The notes: a model not told the origin generated them from the sequence alone. Shown: positions 9,596-17,879, counted from the first letter of the stretch. The stretch: DNA of 64,000 bases from Gelidibacter japonicus (GCF_010725055.1 NZ_BJKB01000015.1:539-64538); one strand, 5' to 3'. Translations and numbers: made by a program.

Positions 9596-10576
9596 ATGAA
9601 GGAATATATATATACGTTTTTTGCGATTGCTCTGTTTTTTGGACTCGTGTCCTGCCAATCGGTTGAAGAAACCAAAACAATCAAGTTGGCTCACGGTCTG
9701 GATGAAACACATCCTGTACACAGAGCTATGGTATTTATGGGCCAGGAACTGGAAAAGAAATCTGAAGGTACTTTAAAAATCGACGTGTATCCAAATCAAC
9801 AATTAGGTTCAGAGCGTCAATGTCTGGAACTTCTGCAAATTGGAAGTTTGGGAATGACCAAGGTATCCGCCGCCGTTATGGAAAACTTTTCACCAAATAT
9901 GAAAGTGTTTGGATTACCATATTTGTTCAAGAATCGTGCACAAACCTTTAGGGTTCTAGATGGCCCGATTGGAAAAGAGCTTTTGGATGGTGGTGAAAAA
10001 TATTGGTTAAAAGGTTTGGGCTATTATGATGCTGGGAGCAGAAGTTTTTATACCGTGAAGTCACCTATTGAGAAACCGGATGATCTGAAAGGATTGAAAA
10101 TTCGAGTCATGGAAAGTGTCACCGCCATGAATATGATCAAGAGCATGGGAGGCGCGCCAACTCCAATTTCTTCTGGAGAATTATATACGGCGTTACAGCA
10201 AGGCGTTGTGGATGGTGCTGAAAACAATCCCCCTACATTTTACTTGACCAGGGAATATGAAGTTTGTAAGTATTTCTCGTTAGATGAACACACCACCATT
10301 CCTGACGTCCTTATTATGAGTACGCATCTTTGGAATTCACTTAATGAAGAAGAGCAAGGTTGGGTGCAAGAGGCGGCTGATGCTTCAGTTCAATATCAAA
10401 GAAAACTTTGGGCTAATGCTGAAGAGGAAGCTCTTGCGGCAGTGGAAAAAGCTGGTGTCACCATTTCAAGACCTGACAAGACGCCATTTATGGAAAAAGT
10501 AACCTCGGTCTATGATTCTTATAGGGACAATACTGAAATATACAGTCTCATTAAGAGAATTCAAGAGACCAATTAG
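9596..10576 (+). CDS. dctP: TRAP transporter substrate-binding lipoprotein (DctP family)
   Basis: The start is taken as ATG 9596, which gives 326 residues with a clear lipoprotein signal ending LVSC (Cys20); a TTG two codons upstream is less likely. The body is a DctP-type solute receptor, with the conserved LKIRVMES strand whose arginine normally salt-bridges the carboxylate of an organic-acid ligand, then ALQQGVVDGAENNP. Many DctP receptors are free periplasmic proteins; this one seems lipid-anchored. The linked kdu-kdg genes suggest a uronate or unsaturated oligo-uronate as ligand, which is inference. Confidence 0.93.
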   Translation: MKEYIYTFFAIALFFGLVSCQSVEETKTIKLAHGLDETHPVHRAMVFMGQELEKKSEGTLKIDVYPNQQLGSERQCLELLQIGSLGMTKVSAAVMENFSPNMKVFGLPYLFKNRAQTFRVLDGPIGKELLDGGEKYWLKGLGYYDAGSRSFYTVKSPIEKPDDLKGLKIRVMESVTAMNMIKSMGGAPTPISSGELYTALQQGVVDGAENNPPTFYLTREYEVCKYFSLDEHTTIPDVLIMSTHLWNSLNEEEQGWVQEAADASVQYQRKLWANAEEEALAAVEKAGVTISRPDKTPFMEKVTSVYDSYRDNTEIYSLIKRIQETN

Positions 10577-10637
10577 AACAATTTTCAACCCTATAATATA
10601 ACACAGTAATCATTTTAATAATCGATAATCAAACAAT

Positions 10638-11102
10638 ATGGAAATTCGAAGAAAAATAGACCTGTATTTAGGTTATGTTCTTGCCCTTATTATGGGTATT
10701 ATGGTTATAAACGTTCTTTGGCAGGTGTTTACAAGATTTGTTATGGGATCTCCAAGTTCGTTTACTGATGAGCTTGCCCGATACCTCATGATTTGGGTTG
10801 GGGTCCTGGGCGCCGCCTACATTTCCGGAAAAAGAATGCACGTTGCCATAGATATATTACCTAACCGTTTGAGTAAGGAAAAACAAGTGCAGCTCAAGAA
10901 GTTTGTGAACTTTATCATCATACTTTTTTGCTTTGGGGCTTTGGTAGTCGGCGGTTTAAGATTGGTCTATATTACCTATATTCTTGACCAGCATTCGCCA
11001 GCACTACAAATTCCTTTAGCTCTGGTATATTTAATTATACCTATCAGTGGCATCCTTATTATCTACTATAAAATATCGGACATTTATCTTAAACAATTCT
11101 AA
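10638..11102 (+). CDS. dctQ: TRAP transporter small membrane subunit (DctQ family)
   Basis: This 154-residue protein has four predicted transmembrane segments and the DctQ pattern, with FTDELARYLMIWVG in the second helix region. It forms the inner-membrane transporter together with the large DctM subunit encoded next. The stop codon overlaps the dctM start (TAATG at 11100-11104), so translation is probably coupled. The complex drives solute uptake by a sodium gradient in characterised homologues. Confidence 0.92.
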   Translation: MEIRRKIDLYLGYVLALIMGIMVINVLWQVFTRFVMGSPSSFTDELARYLMIWVGVLGAAYISGKRMHVAIDILPNRLSKEKQVQLKKFVNFIIILFCFGALVVGGLRLVYITYILDQHSPALQIPLALVYLIIPISGILIIYYKISDIYLKQF

Positions 11103-12397
11103 TGGAGTATCTACCTATCTACGTTCTAATATTTAGTTTTATCGGATTATTGCTCATTGGCGTTCCAGTGGCATGGAGCATTGCCATCTCGTCTTTATTG
11201 ACCATGATGACCAGTATTTCAATGCTTCCGGCATTGACCACTGTATCCCAGCGCATCGCTACCGGATTGGATAGTTTTGCATTATTGGCCATTCCGTTTT
11301 TTGTGCTTTCGGGACAATTAATGAACAGAGGCGGCATTGCGCATCGCCTCATCGATTTTGCGAAAACCCTGGTTGGTGCCTTGCCAGGTGGATTGGCACT
11401 TATTAACGTAGTGGCTGCCATGCTGATGGGCGCCATTGCCGGATCAGCGATGGCATCAGCTTCCGCTATGGGCAGTATTTTAGGCCCAGAAATGGAAAAA
11501 GAAGGCTATTCCAAAGAATTTGGTGCGGCAGTAAATGTGACTTCATCAACCCTCGGTTTGATTATTCCCCCAAGTAATGTGCTTATTGTTTATTCATTGG
11601 CCAGTGGCGGTGTCTCTATTGCCGCTTTATTTTTGGCAGGTTATATTCCTGGAATCTTAACAGGTCTTTTTTTAATGATTGTGGCATCGTTATATGCAAA
11701 AAAGAAGAAATATAAATTAGGTGAAAGAAGTTCCTTGAAAGCAGTCGCCAAAACATTTGTAAGAGCTTTTCCAAGTTTGATGCTCTTGGTTGTGGTTATT
11801 GGGGGCATTGTGGCTGGTATATTCACAGCAACTGAAGCTTCTGCGATCGCAGTACTCTATACGCTCATTTTAGGGTATTACTACAAAGAGATCAAAACCA
11901 AAAAATTACCACAAATTCTTTTGGAGTCTGTTGGTACAACAGCCATCGTCATGTTGTTGATTGGTGCCTCTATGAGCATGTCCTGGGTTATGTCTTATGA
12001 GAATATCCCTCAAGACATGAGCAACTTGTTGCTAGGATTGAGTGATAACCCAATTGTGATTTTACTTATCATCAATATCCTATTGTTACTGGTCGGTATA
12101 TTTATGGACATGACCCCCGCAGTATTGATATTTACCCCCATTTTCTTGCCTATTATCATGAAATTAGGAATGGATCCTGTGCATTTTGGTATTGTGATGA
12201 TCTTGAATTTATGTATCGGGCTATGTACACCACCCGTTGGTTCCGTACTTTTTGTGGGCGTTGGAATTGCAAATACCACCATCGAAAAAGTATTCAGGCC
12301 CCTGCTGCCTCTTTTCCTAGCGATGATTATTGCATTATTATTGGTCACCTATATTCCTGAATTAAGCTTGTGGTTACCAGGTTTATTTGATCTCTAA
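11102..12397 (+). CDS. dctM: TRAP transporter large membrane subunit (DctM family)
   Basis: The 431-residue, highly hydrophobic protein has about a dozen membrane segments and the two inverted repeats of the DctM/TRAP-T elevator domain. Visible landmarks are GAIAGSAMASASAMG (first half), TLGLIIPPSNV, and LCTPPVGSVLFVG (second half), which line the sodium and substrate sites. It is the last recognised gene of the kdu operon. No hairpin terminator is evident in the 130 bases before the convergent integrase gene. Confidence 0.95.
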   Translation: MEYLPIYVLIFSFIGLLLIGVPVAWSIAISSLLTMMTSISMLPALTTVSQRIATGLDSFALLAIPFFVLSGQLMNRGGIAHRLIDFAKTLVGALPGGLALINVVAAMLMGAIAGSAMASASAMGSILGPEMEKEGYSKEFGAAVNVTSSTLGLIIPPSNVLIVYSLASGGVSIAALFLAGYIPGILTGLFLMIVASLYAKKKKYKLGERSSLKAVAKTFVRAFPSLMLLVVVIGGIVAGIFTATEASAIAVLYTLILGYYYKEIKTKKLPQILLESVGTTAIVMLLIGASMSMSWVMSYENIPQDMSNLLLGLSDNPIVILLIINILLLLVGIFMDMTPAVLIFTPIFLPIIMKLGMDPVHFGIVMILNLCIGLCTPPVGSVLFVGVGIANTTIEKVFRPLLPLFLAMIIALLLVTYIPELSLWLPGLFDL

Positions 12398-12527
12398 TAT
12401 TATAAAAACATACAAATTTACTGAGATTGATGCCAATCCTATGGTCAACCATGGCAAAGCAAATCATCTCGTATGGGCAAAATAGATCCTACAAAACAAA
12501 ATTAACCTTATCAACGCGGGCTATTAA

Positions 12528-13772
12528 TCAATCCCTTTTCTCTTTCTGTTTATCATTCAGCACCCTCTGCAAATCAATCATATCCTTACTTAGTTTCTCC
12601 TCCAATACACGCGCATAAACTTGGGTTGTGGTCACTTTGGTATGGCCAAGCAATTTAGAAACCGTCTCAATAGGAACACCGTTGCTCAAGGTAACGGTTG
12701 TGGCAAAGGTATGGCGAGCCATATGAAAGGTGAGATTTTTTATAATCCCCACTTCAGAGGCAATTTCCTTAAGATACAGATTCATTTTCTCATTGCTAAT
12801 TACGGGAAACAAGGTTTGGGTGTTGGCGGCCATAGGATGGTCGTGGTATTTCTCCAAGAGGTATTTCGCCTTGTCAAGCAAAGGCACTTTTATTTTGGTT
12901 TTCGTCTTTTGGCGATGCGTGACAATCCAATTATTACCATCCATACCTTCTAAGACATGTTTTGGCTTAAGCGTTCTGATATCTGCATAACTGATCCCGG
13001 TGTAACAGCTGAAAAGAAAAATATCCCTTACTCTTTCAAGGCGACCAACTGGAAACTCGTAGGTTTCAAGATTCGAAAGTTCATTTGCCGACAAAAAATC
13101 ACGTTCCTTCTTTTCATAACTCATTTTCCAGCGTCTGAACGGATCGTTGTCCAACCATTCCAGATGATAGGCAAGGGTAACCATCTTACGGAGTCTTTGG
13201 ATGTGCTTCATGACCGTATTATGTCCCATTTCCCTATCGTGGCCCTTTGGGTAATAAGCGCGTAGAAAACGCTCGAAATCACAAATAAACTTATAGTTGA
13301 GTTGCTTTAAGAAAATATCTGTGGTTTTTCGATCCTTTTTAAGAAATTTTTTAATGTACCCCACAGTAACCGCATAATTCCTGATCGATCCAGCGGCGTG
13401 CGTGTTTTCTATTTTCCTTGAATGGTAGTCAATAAGTTCAAGTAACGTGTGGGAGTTCTCATCTTCGCCAAGAAATATGGTCTTGATTTTCTTTGCTGTT
13501 ATCAGCTCACCTTGAAATTTTAGGTCCTGATATATCTGAAAGAGCAGTACCCGTGTTTCCTCAAGGTAATGATTGATCTGTTTGGCTTCGGAAGAATGGC
13601 CCAAAACCTTCTTGTTCTTACCGTCCCACAAATCGAGGGGGACCTTTCTCTTTAAACTGATTTCTACTCTTTTCTGATTGACCGTTACCCGGGCATAAAG
13701 TAATGCACTGTTGTTTTTCGCTTTCTTGGGGTTCGCCCAGAAGCGGATGCTAAATGTTTTTGAAGTACGCAT
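12528..13772 (-). CDS. Tyrosine site-specific integrase (Bacteroidota element type)
   Basis: I take ATG 13772 (MRTSKTFSIRFW) as the start, giving 414 residues. An N-terminal arm-binding region (about 1-90) and a SAM-like core-binding domain (about 100-200) precede the catalytic domain. The catalytic box HMARHTFA gives His350 and Arg353, LLGH gives His377, and the nucleophile is Tyr386 in QVYARV. The first catalytic arginine is replaced in TGISYADI, as is usual in integrases of Bacteroidota conjugative and mobilisable elements. It lies 233 bases from the 3' end of tRNA-Arg and is transcribed away from it, the classic arrangement of an integrated element. No excisionase or transfer genes are visible. 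Confidence 0.93.
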   Translation of the reverse strand: MRTSKTFSIRFWANPKKAKNNSALLYARVTVNQKRVEISLKRKVPLDLWDGKNKKVLGHSSEAKQINHYLEETRVLLFQIYQDLKFQGELITAKKIKTIFLGEDENSHTLLELIDYHSRKIENTHAAGSIRNYAVTVGYIKKFLKKDRKTTDIFLKQLNYKFICDFERFLRAYYPKGHDREMGHNTVMKHIQRLRKMVTLAYHLEWLDNDPFRRWKMSYEKKERDFLSANELSNLETYEFPVGRLERVRDIFLFSCYTGISYADIRTLKPKHVLEGMDGNNWIVTHRQKTKTKIKVPLLDKAKYLLEKYHDHPMAANTQTLFPVISNEKMNLYLKEIASEVGIIKNLTFHMARHTFATTVTLSNGVPIETVSKLLGHTKVTTTQVYARVLEEKLSKDMIDLQRVLNDKQKEKRD

Positions 13773-13850
13773 AGTTGTCGTCTTTAAATGAAACAATCCT
13801 TTAAGACGAAAGTCAAATCAACTATACCAAGTAAATTTAGTTATTTTTCT

Positions 13851-13877
13851 TTAAAAGAGACCCGAGGTCTCTTTTAA
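13851..13877. promoter_or_regulatory. Perfect 12-bp inverted repeat upstream of the integrase
   Basis: Arms 13851-13862 and 13866-13877 are perfectly complementary around the trinucleotide CGA. A run of A follows on the plus strand, which does not suit a plus-strand terminator. Lying 79 bases before the integrase start and 129 bases from the tRNA, it could be an integrase operator, an arm site or a terminator read from the minus strand. The sequence does not decide. Confidence 0.5.
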
Positions 13878-13947
13878 AAAAAAGGTCCCCTTTTAGCCAC
13901 CATTTTAATTCGAACCATATAAATTCAAATGAACCCATAAAAACCTA

Positions 13948-13981
13948 AAAACCAAGCAATTCCTAAAACTTGCTTGGTTTT
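13948..13981 (-). terminator. Probable terminator of tRNA-Arg
   Basis: A 12-bp stem with core CCAAGCAA / TTGCTTGG and a 10-base loop lies 25 bases beyond the tRNA 3' end. Read on the minus strand it runs into a T-rich stretch. Confidence 0.7.
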
Positions 13982-14005
13982 GACATCCTTTGAAGATGCT
14001 AAAAG

Positions 14006-14079
14006 TGACCTCGACAGGATTCAAACCTGTAACCTCTTGAGCCGTAATCAAGTGCGCTATTCAGTTGCGCCACGAGGCC
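14006..14079 (-). tRNA. tRNA-Arg (anticodon ACG)
   Basis: The minus strand folds as a full 74-base cloverleaf. The acceptor GGCCTCG pairs with CGAGGTC (one G-U). The D arm is GCGC/GCGC, the anticodon stem CTTGA/TCAAG surrounds loop TTACGGC, and the T arm is ACAGG/CCTGT with loop TTTGAAT. The anticodon is ACG (wobble A likely deaminated to inosine), decoding CGN arginine codons. CCA is not encoded. The 3' end faces the integrase gene, which makes this tRNA the probable integration site. Confidence 0.96.
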
Positions 14080-14412
14080 TTTGCTTACTTTAATCTACGG
14101 CCGTGCTAATCATCTTTTTGAAATTGCTTCAGATTACCGCAAGGCCTTATAAAGTGGGTGCAAATATAACACTTTTATTAAATTAGTACCAAACAATTTA
14201 TTTCAAATTTAAAAATGTTTACTTTCTAATTATTATAGACGAATAATTTTCATTCAGTTCCTCCTTCAATTTGACCAAACAATCTCCAAAACCTTCTTTC
14301 AGGAAACGATTAAAGACATTTTAAAAAATGGAATTTTGATGGATGTTGATTTAGCCAGGAGATATCTAATATTTTTTGAGGTACAATCCTTACAAATCTG
14401 AAGAAGTACACT

Positions 14413-14420
14413 TACATTTG
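14413..14420 (+). promoter_or_regulatory. -7 promoter box for the YeeE/YedE gene
   Basis: TACATTTG matches the Bacteroidota consensus TAnnTTTG exactly and lies 17 bases before the start codon at 14437. No TTG is found at the right distance for the -33 box. The rest of the 357-base region from the tRNA (14080-14436) holds no gene or hairpin that I can support. Confidence 0.55.
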
Positions 14421-14436
14421 CAAAAAAATTAATTTA

Positions 14437-14997
14437 ATGGAATATATATTACAACCTTGGCCTTGGTATGTTTCAGGCCCACTACTTGCCATCATCATGT
14501 TTACACTTGTTTATTTCGGCAAGACTTTTGGCATGTCCTCTAATTTGAGGACACTTTGCGCAATTGCTGGGGCTGGGAAAAAATCTGACTTTTTTGACTT
14601 CGATTGGAAGTCTCAAAAATGGAATCTGGTTGTCGTTTTAGGGGCAGTCATTGGCGGTGTTATAGCCCATTTTTTATTGTCCAACCCAGTCGATATCGAT
14701 TTAAATCCCGTAACTGTTGAAAGCCTAACGGAATTAGGTTTCGAAAACGCAGGGAAAAGCTTGCTCCCTGCTGAATTGTTTAATTGGGAAGCTGCTTTCA
14801 GCCCAAAGGGGCTGTCCATCTTAATTATTGGGGGTCTCTTGATAGGTTTTGGTACCCGCTATGCTGGTGGATGTACCTCCGGACATGCCATTACCGGATT
14901 AAGTAGCTTACAACTGCCCTCCTTAATTGCTGTGGTTGGTTTCTTTCTTGGTGGATTGATTATGATCCATTTATTATTCCCTATAATTTTTAGCTAA
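14437..14997 (+). CDS. YeeE/YedE family sulfur-compound transporter, first half
   Basis: This 186-residue membrane protein of the YeeE/YedE (DUF395) family has about five membrane segments and the conserved GGCTSGHAITG motif (about residues 143-153), whose cysteine is central to thiosulfate passage in the characterised homologue TsuA. It is about half the length of single-chain YeeE. The gene 89 bases downstream encodes the complementary half, and the two probably form one transporter. Thiosulfate or another reduced sulfur compound is the likely substrate, by homology. Confidence 0.88.
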   Translation: MEYILQPWPWYVSGPLLAIIMFTLVYFGKTFGMSSNLRTLCAIAGAGKKSDFFDFDWKSQKWNLVVVLGAVIGGVIAHFLLSNPVDIDLNPVTVESLTELGFENAGKSLLPAELFNWEAAFSPKGLSILIIGGLLIGFGTRYAGGCTSGHAITGLSSLQLPSLIAVVGFFLGGLIMIHLLFPIIFS

Positions 14998-15086
14998 TTA
15001 GAGGTGTCATTTAACAATTCTTAAATTTTTTGAAAAGGATAATTTAGGAACTGCACCTGACTTTCAATAAAAATAAATTTATACAG

Positions 15087-15500
15087 ATGAAATTTTTAAA
15101 ATTTTTAATCGTCGGAATTATCTTCGGAATCATTTTAGTGAAATCAGAAGCGGTATCATGGTATCGCATTTACGAAATGTTCCGATTTGAATCGTTCCAC
15201 ATGTATGGCATTATCGGTAGTGCAATTGCCACAGGGGTTATCTTACTTCTGGTCAGCAAAAAGTTAAGGCTCAAAAATATTGAAGGCGACTTAATGAGCG
15301 TCCCTGATAAAGAGAAGGGTTTTACACGCTATATTTTAGGCGGTACGCTATTTGGTTTGGGATGGGCGCTCTCTGGAGCTTGTCCAGGACCAATGTACAT
15401 CTTGGTGGGTACTGGAGTGTTTACCATGCTGATTCCAATTTTAGCAGCCATTTTTGGCACATATCTTTATGGCGTTGTGAAAGACAAACTTCCACATTAA
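15087..15500 (+). CDS. YeeE/YedE-like transporter, second half (DUF6691 type)
   Basis: The 137-residue protein has four membrane segments and the motif GWALSGACPGPMYI (about residues 92-105), which corresponds to the second cysteine motif of full-length YeeE/YedE proteins. Pairs of a YeeE gene followed by a DUF6691 gene are common in Bacteroidota and Proteobacteria, often near sulfur metabolism genes. No such neighbours are seen here. The pair probably makes a heteromeric channel for a reduced sulfur compound. Confidence 0.85.
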   Translation: MKFLKFLIVGIIFGIILVKSEAVSWYRIYEMFRFESFHMYGIIGSAIATGVILLLVSKKLRLKNIEGDLMSVPDKEKGFTRYILGGTLFGLGWALSGACPGPMYILVGTGVFTMLIPILAAIFGTYLYGVVKDKLPH

Positions 15501-15806
15501 TTGGTGGAAGGCAATTAAAGATTTCCTTTAATCTGCAATCAAAATTTTGGCTGCCTAATTATTGTTTCAGTTAGTGGGATTTGGATTATATAAAATTCGA
15601 AATGGGAAAATATCTCAAATTAGTATTGAATGGCCCATTGAATTTATATTTTTTTGGAACAAATGCCTATCCAAAAAATGCGATAGTATTGATGTAAAAA
15701 ACACAATAGGGTTCTATTTAGGCATCATAGCTAACAGATTACTTCAGATTCGGAAATATTTCGGCATGGCGCAGAAGCGCAAAGAGAAAGTTATAAGGTG
15801 TTTTGA
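15501..15806. other. Intergenic region without a supported gene
   Basis: These 306 bases separate the sulfur transporter from clpS. A small inverted repeat (ATTAAAG/CTTTAAT) lies near 15514 and may end the transporter transcript. An open plus-strand frame crosses the region but has no recognisable protein character and overlaps clpS in antisense. Confidence 0.5.
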
Positions 15807-16082
15807 TTATACTATTTCTGCACTTAAACCTGCCTCCAAAAGCATGGTGCAACGTGGTTTAAGATCCTCATAAGATCCTGTTTTGACAGTACATTTTCCT
15901 TTATAATGCACTAATATGGAACATTGTTCAGCTTGTTCGGGAGTATGGTCACACGCATAAATAAGAGTATCAATGACGTGATCAAAAGTATTGACATCAT
16001 CATTATACAATACGATCTCGTTCAGATTCTGCTCAAGCGTATCAACGAGAAGGTCTTCTTGAATTTTCTCTTTAGTACTCAT
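15807..16082 (-). CDS. clpS: ATP-dependent Clp protease adaptor ClpS
   Basis: This 91-residue protein matches ClpS: LYNDDVNTFDHVIDTL (residues about 25-40) is the N-degron pocket region with its Asn-Asp pair, and the middle carries HTPEQAEQCSILVHYKGKC. ClpS binds ClpA/ClpC and delivers substrates with destabilising N-terminal residues to the ClpP protease. It is the last gene of the DUF1599-BT_3928-tpiA-prmA-clpS series on the minus strand. The 136 bases between prmA and clpS contain most of a 12-copy heptamer array. Confidence 0.93.
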   Translation of the reverse strand: MSTKEKIQEDLLVDTLEQNLNEIVLYNDDVNTFDHVIDTLIYACDHTPEQAEQCSILVHYKGKCTVKTGSYEDLKPRCTMLLEAGLSAEIV

Positions 16083-16150
16083 TTTATTAGTCTTCAGTTT
16101 GCAGCACTCAGTCTGCGCAATTTAATATTTTCATTAGTTATCCTCTCTCT

Positions 16151-16234
16151 ATCCTCTATCCTCTATCCTCTATCCTCTATCCTCTATCCTCTATCCTCTA
16201 TCCTCTATCCTCTATCCTCTATCCTCTATCCTCT
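16151..16234. repeat. Heptamer tandem array, 12 perfect copies of ATCCTCT
   Basis: Twelve exact units of ATCCTCT (AGAGGAT in the direction of prmA and clpS) fill 84 bases, preceded at 16140-16150 by a degenerate unit. The array begins inside the last codons of prmA, supplies its stop codon (TAG at 16221-16219), and continues into the gap before clpS. It is too short in unit and lacks spacers, so it is not CRISPR. Confidence 0.97.
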
Positions 16235-17073
16235 AACAAATTTACAAATTTTAAAGCAACCCAATTATTTCTTTCCAAACTTTCAACGAAAGTCAATCCC
16301 TGTTTATTGCATTCTTCCTGAATAGCTGGAATATCGTGATTGTAAAACCCGCTCAAAAAGATGGTTCCATTTGGCTTTAGGCAATTCACATAAGAAGACA
16401 TATCATTCAATAATATATTTCGGTTGATGTTGGCAATGATGGTATCATATTTTTGATTTTGCAACAAACTGGCATCACCTTCCAAAACTGTAATGTGCTT
16501 ACAATTATTACGTTCCACATTTTCCAAACTGTTTAAATAACACCAATTATCATAATCAATGGCATCAACAGGCTTTGCACCTTTCATCTCTGCAAGAATA
16601 GCCAATACACCTGTCCCACAACCCATATCCAACACCGCTTTATCCTTGAAATCGTTTTTTAATATATGCTGAATCATCATGTGAGTGGTTTCATGATGCC
16701 CAGTACCAAAACTCATTTTCGGCTCAATAACAATGTCGTATTTGGTGTCTGGTTTTTCATGAAATGGTGCACGAACGGAACACAAATCATCCACAACAAT
16801 AGGATTGAAATTCTTTTCCCATTCTTCGTTCCAATTGACCTGTTCTATTTCCTCAAATGTAAAAGAAAACGCGAATTCATCTGATTTCAAGATCTGGATA
16901 TCCTTCAAGATATCTTCATTCCATTCATCTTTTTGAATGTATGCCGTAACGCCTTCATCAGTTTCCACAAAACTTTCAAAACCGGCATACCCCAATTCAG
17001 CAATGAGGATTTCTGTTCCCGGCTGCAATGGTTCTACTTTAAATTGATAACCTATATAAATGGTATTGGACAT
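16219..17073 (-). CDS. prmA: Ribosomal protein L11 methyltransferase
   Basis: This 284-residue SAM-dependent methyltransferase has motif I VLDMGCGTGVLAI (about residues 143-155), motif II IDYDNW and the PrmA motif NINRN near residue 215. PrmA trimethylates lysines and the N-terminus of ribosomal protein L11. The gene follows tpiA by 56 bases. The last residues, EDRG, and the TAG stop are encoded by the first units of the heptamer array, so the original C-terminus may have been altered by repeat growth, with little effect on the enzyme. Confidence 0.94.
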   Translation of the reverse strand: MSNTIYIGYQFKVEPLQPGTEILIAELGYAGFESFVETDEGVTAYIQKDEWNEDILKDIQILKSDEFAFSFTFEEIEQVNWNEEWEKNFNPIVVDDLCSVRAPFHEKPDTKYDIVIEPKMSFGTGHHETTHMMIQHILKNDFKDKAVLDMGCGTGVLAILAEMKGAKPVDAIDYDNWCYLNSLENVERNNCKHITVLEGDASLLQNQKYDTIIANINRNILLNDMSSYVNCLKPNGTIFLSGFYNHDIPAIQEECNKQGLTFVESLERNNWVALKFVNLLEDRG

Positions 17074-17129
17074 GTTCGATTTCTAATTACTGTATTACAA
17101 CTTGGAACTCAAAAATGGGTTCTATATAA

Positions 17130-17879
17130 TTAAAATGAATTTACGATGGCAAAAAAATCGTCGGCATTAAGCGCAGCACCTCCTATCAATCCACCATCAA
17201 CGTCTGGTTTAGAGAAAATTTCTTTGGCGTTTGATGGTTTACAACTTCCACCATAAAGAATCGATACACTATTAGCCAAGTCCTTACTGTATTTGCTCGC
17301 CAATGTTTGTCTAATAAAAGCGTGCATATCTTGGGCTTGCTCCGGACTCGCAGTTTCTCCAGTTCCAATGGCCCATACAGGCTCATAAGCCAATACAATA
17401 TTTTTAAAAGCTGACGCTTCTAAATGAAATAAAGCATTTTTGATCTGATTTTCAACAATGTGCTCATGATTTCCAGATTTTCTATCCTTGAGCTCCTCTC
17501 CAAAGCAGAAAATAACACGCATTTCATTTTTTAAGGCAGCATCCACCTTTTTAGCCAATAACTCATCGGTTTCATTAAAATAAGCGCGACGCTCACTATG
17601 TCCTAAAATAACAGTTTTAACACCAAGACTTTTTATCATTGTTGCACTGACCTCACCTGTGTAAGCACCAGATTCTGCGAAATGCATATTTTGTGCAATC
17701 ACCTCAATGGTACTGTCTTTTAATGAGTTGAAGGCCTGCCAGAGATTTGTGAATGATGGGGCAATCATAACCTCGGCATCGCTTATCTTGTTTTGCTGTT
17801 TAAGTTCTCTAATCAATGTTTCCGTTTCCGATAAATCATTGTTCATTTTCCAATTTCCTGCTACTATATTTTTTCTCAT
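17130..17879 (-). CDS. tpiA: Triose-phosphate isomerase
   Basis: The 249-residue protein has all TIM signatures: Lys11 in GNWKMN, His94 in GHSERR, Glu166 in AYEPVWAIGTG and the phosphate loop GGSCKPSNA. It interconverts dihydroxyacetone phosphate and glyceraldehyde-3-phosphate in glycolysis. It lies between a BT_3928 family gene (56-base gap) and prmA, probably in one transcript. Confidence 0.98.
   Translation of the reverse strand: MRKNIVAGNWKMNNDLSETETLIRELKQQNKISDAEVMIAPSFTNLWQAFNSLKDSTIEVIAQNMHFAESGAYTGEVSATMIKSLGVKTVILGHSERRAYFNETDELLAKKVDAALKNEMRVIFCFGEELKDRKSGNHEHIVENQIKNALFHLEASAFKNIVLAYEPVWAIGTGETASPEQAQDMHAFIRQTLASKYSKDLANSVSILYGGSCKPSNAKEIFSKPDVDGGLIGGAALNADDFFAIVNSF

Noticed and set aside
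10617-10634. AATCGAT sequence before dctQ as a second LacI operator
   Set aside because: Only the central part resembles the 4815-4842 palindrome and the arms do not match.
12427-12618. Plus-strand 63-codon frame after dctM
   Set aside because: Most of it is antisense to the integrase C-terminus, it has no domain character, and only its first 30 codons lie in free sequence; kept only as a possible remnant.
15562-15873. Plus-strand 103-codon frame between the sulfur transporter and clpS
   Set aside because: It overlaps clpS in antisense, has Ile/Lys-rich AT-driven composition and no recognisable domain.
16140-16234. Possible CRISPR array
   Set aside because: The unit is 7 bases without spacers and there are no cas genes nearby.
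15924-16325. Plus-strand frame reading through the heptamer array with repeating LSSILYP
   Set aside because: The repeating peptide is just the translation of the heptamers, and the frame is antisense to clpS and prmA.
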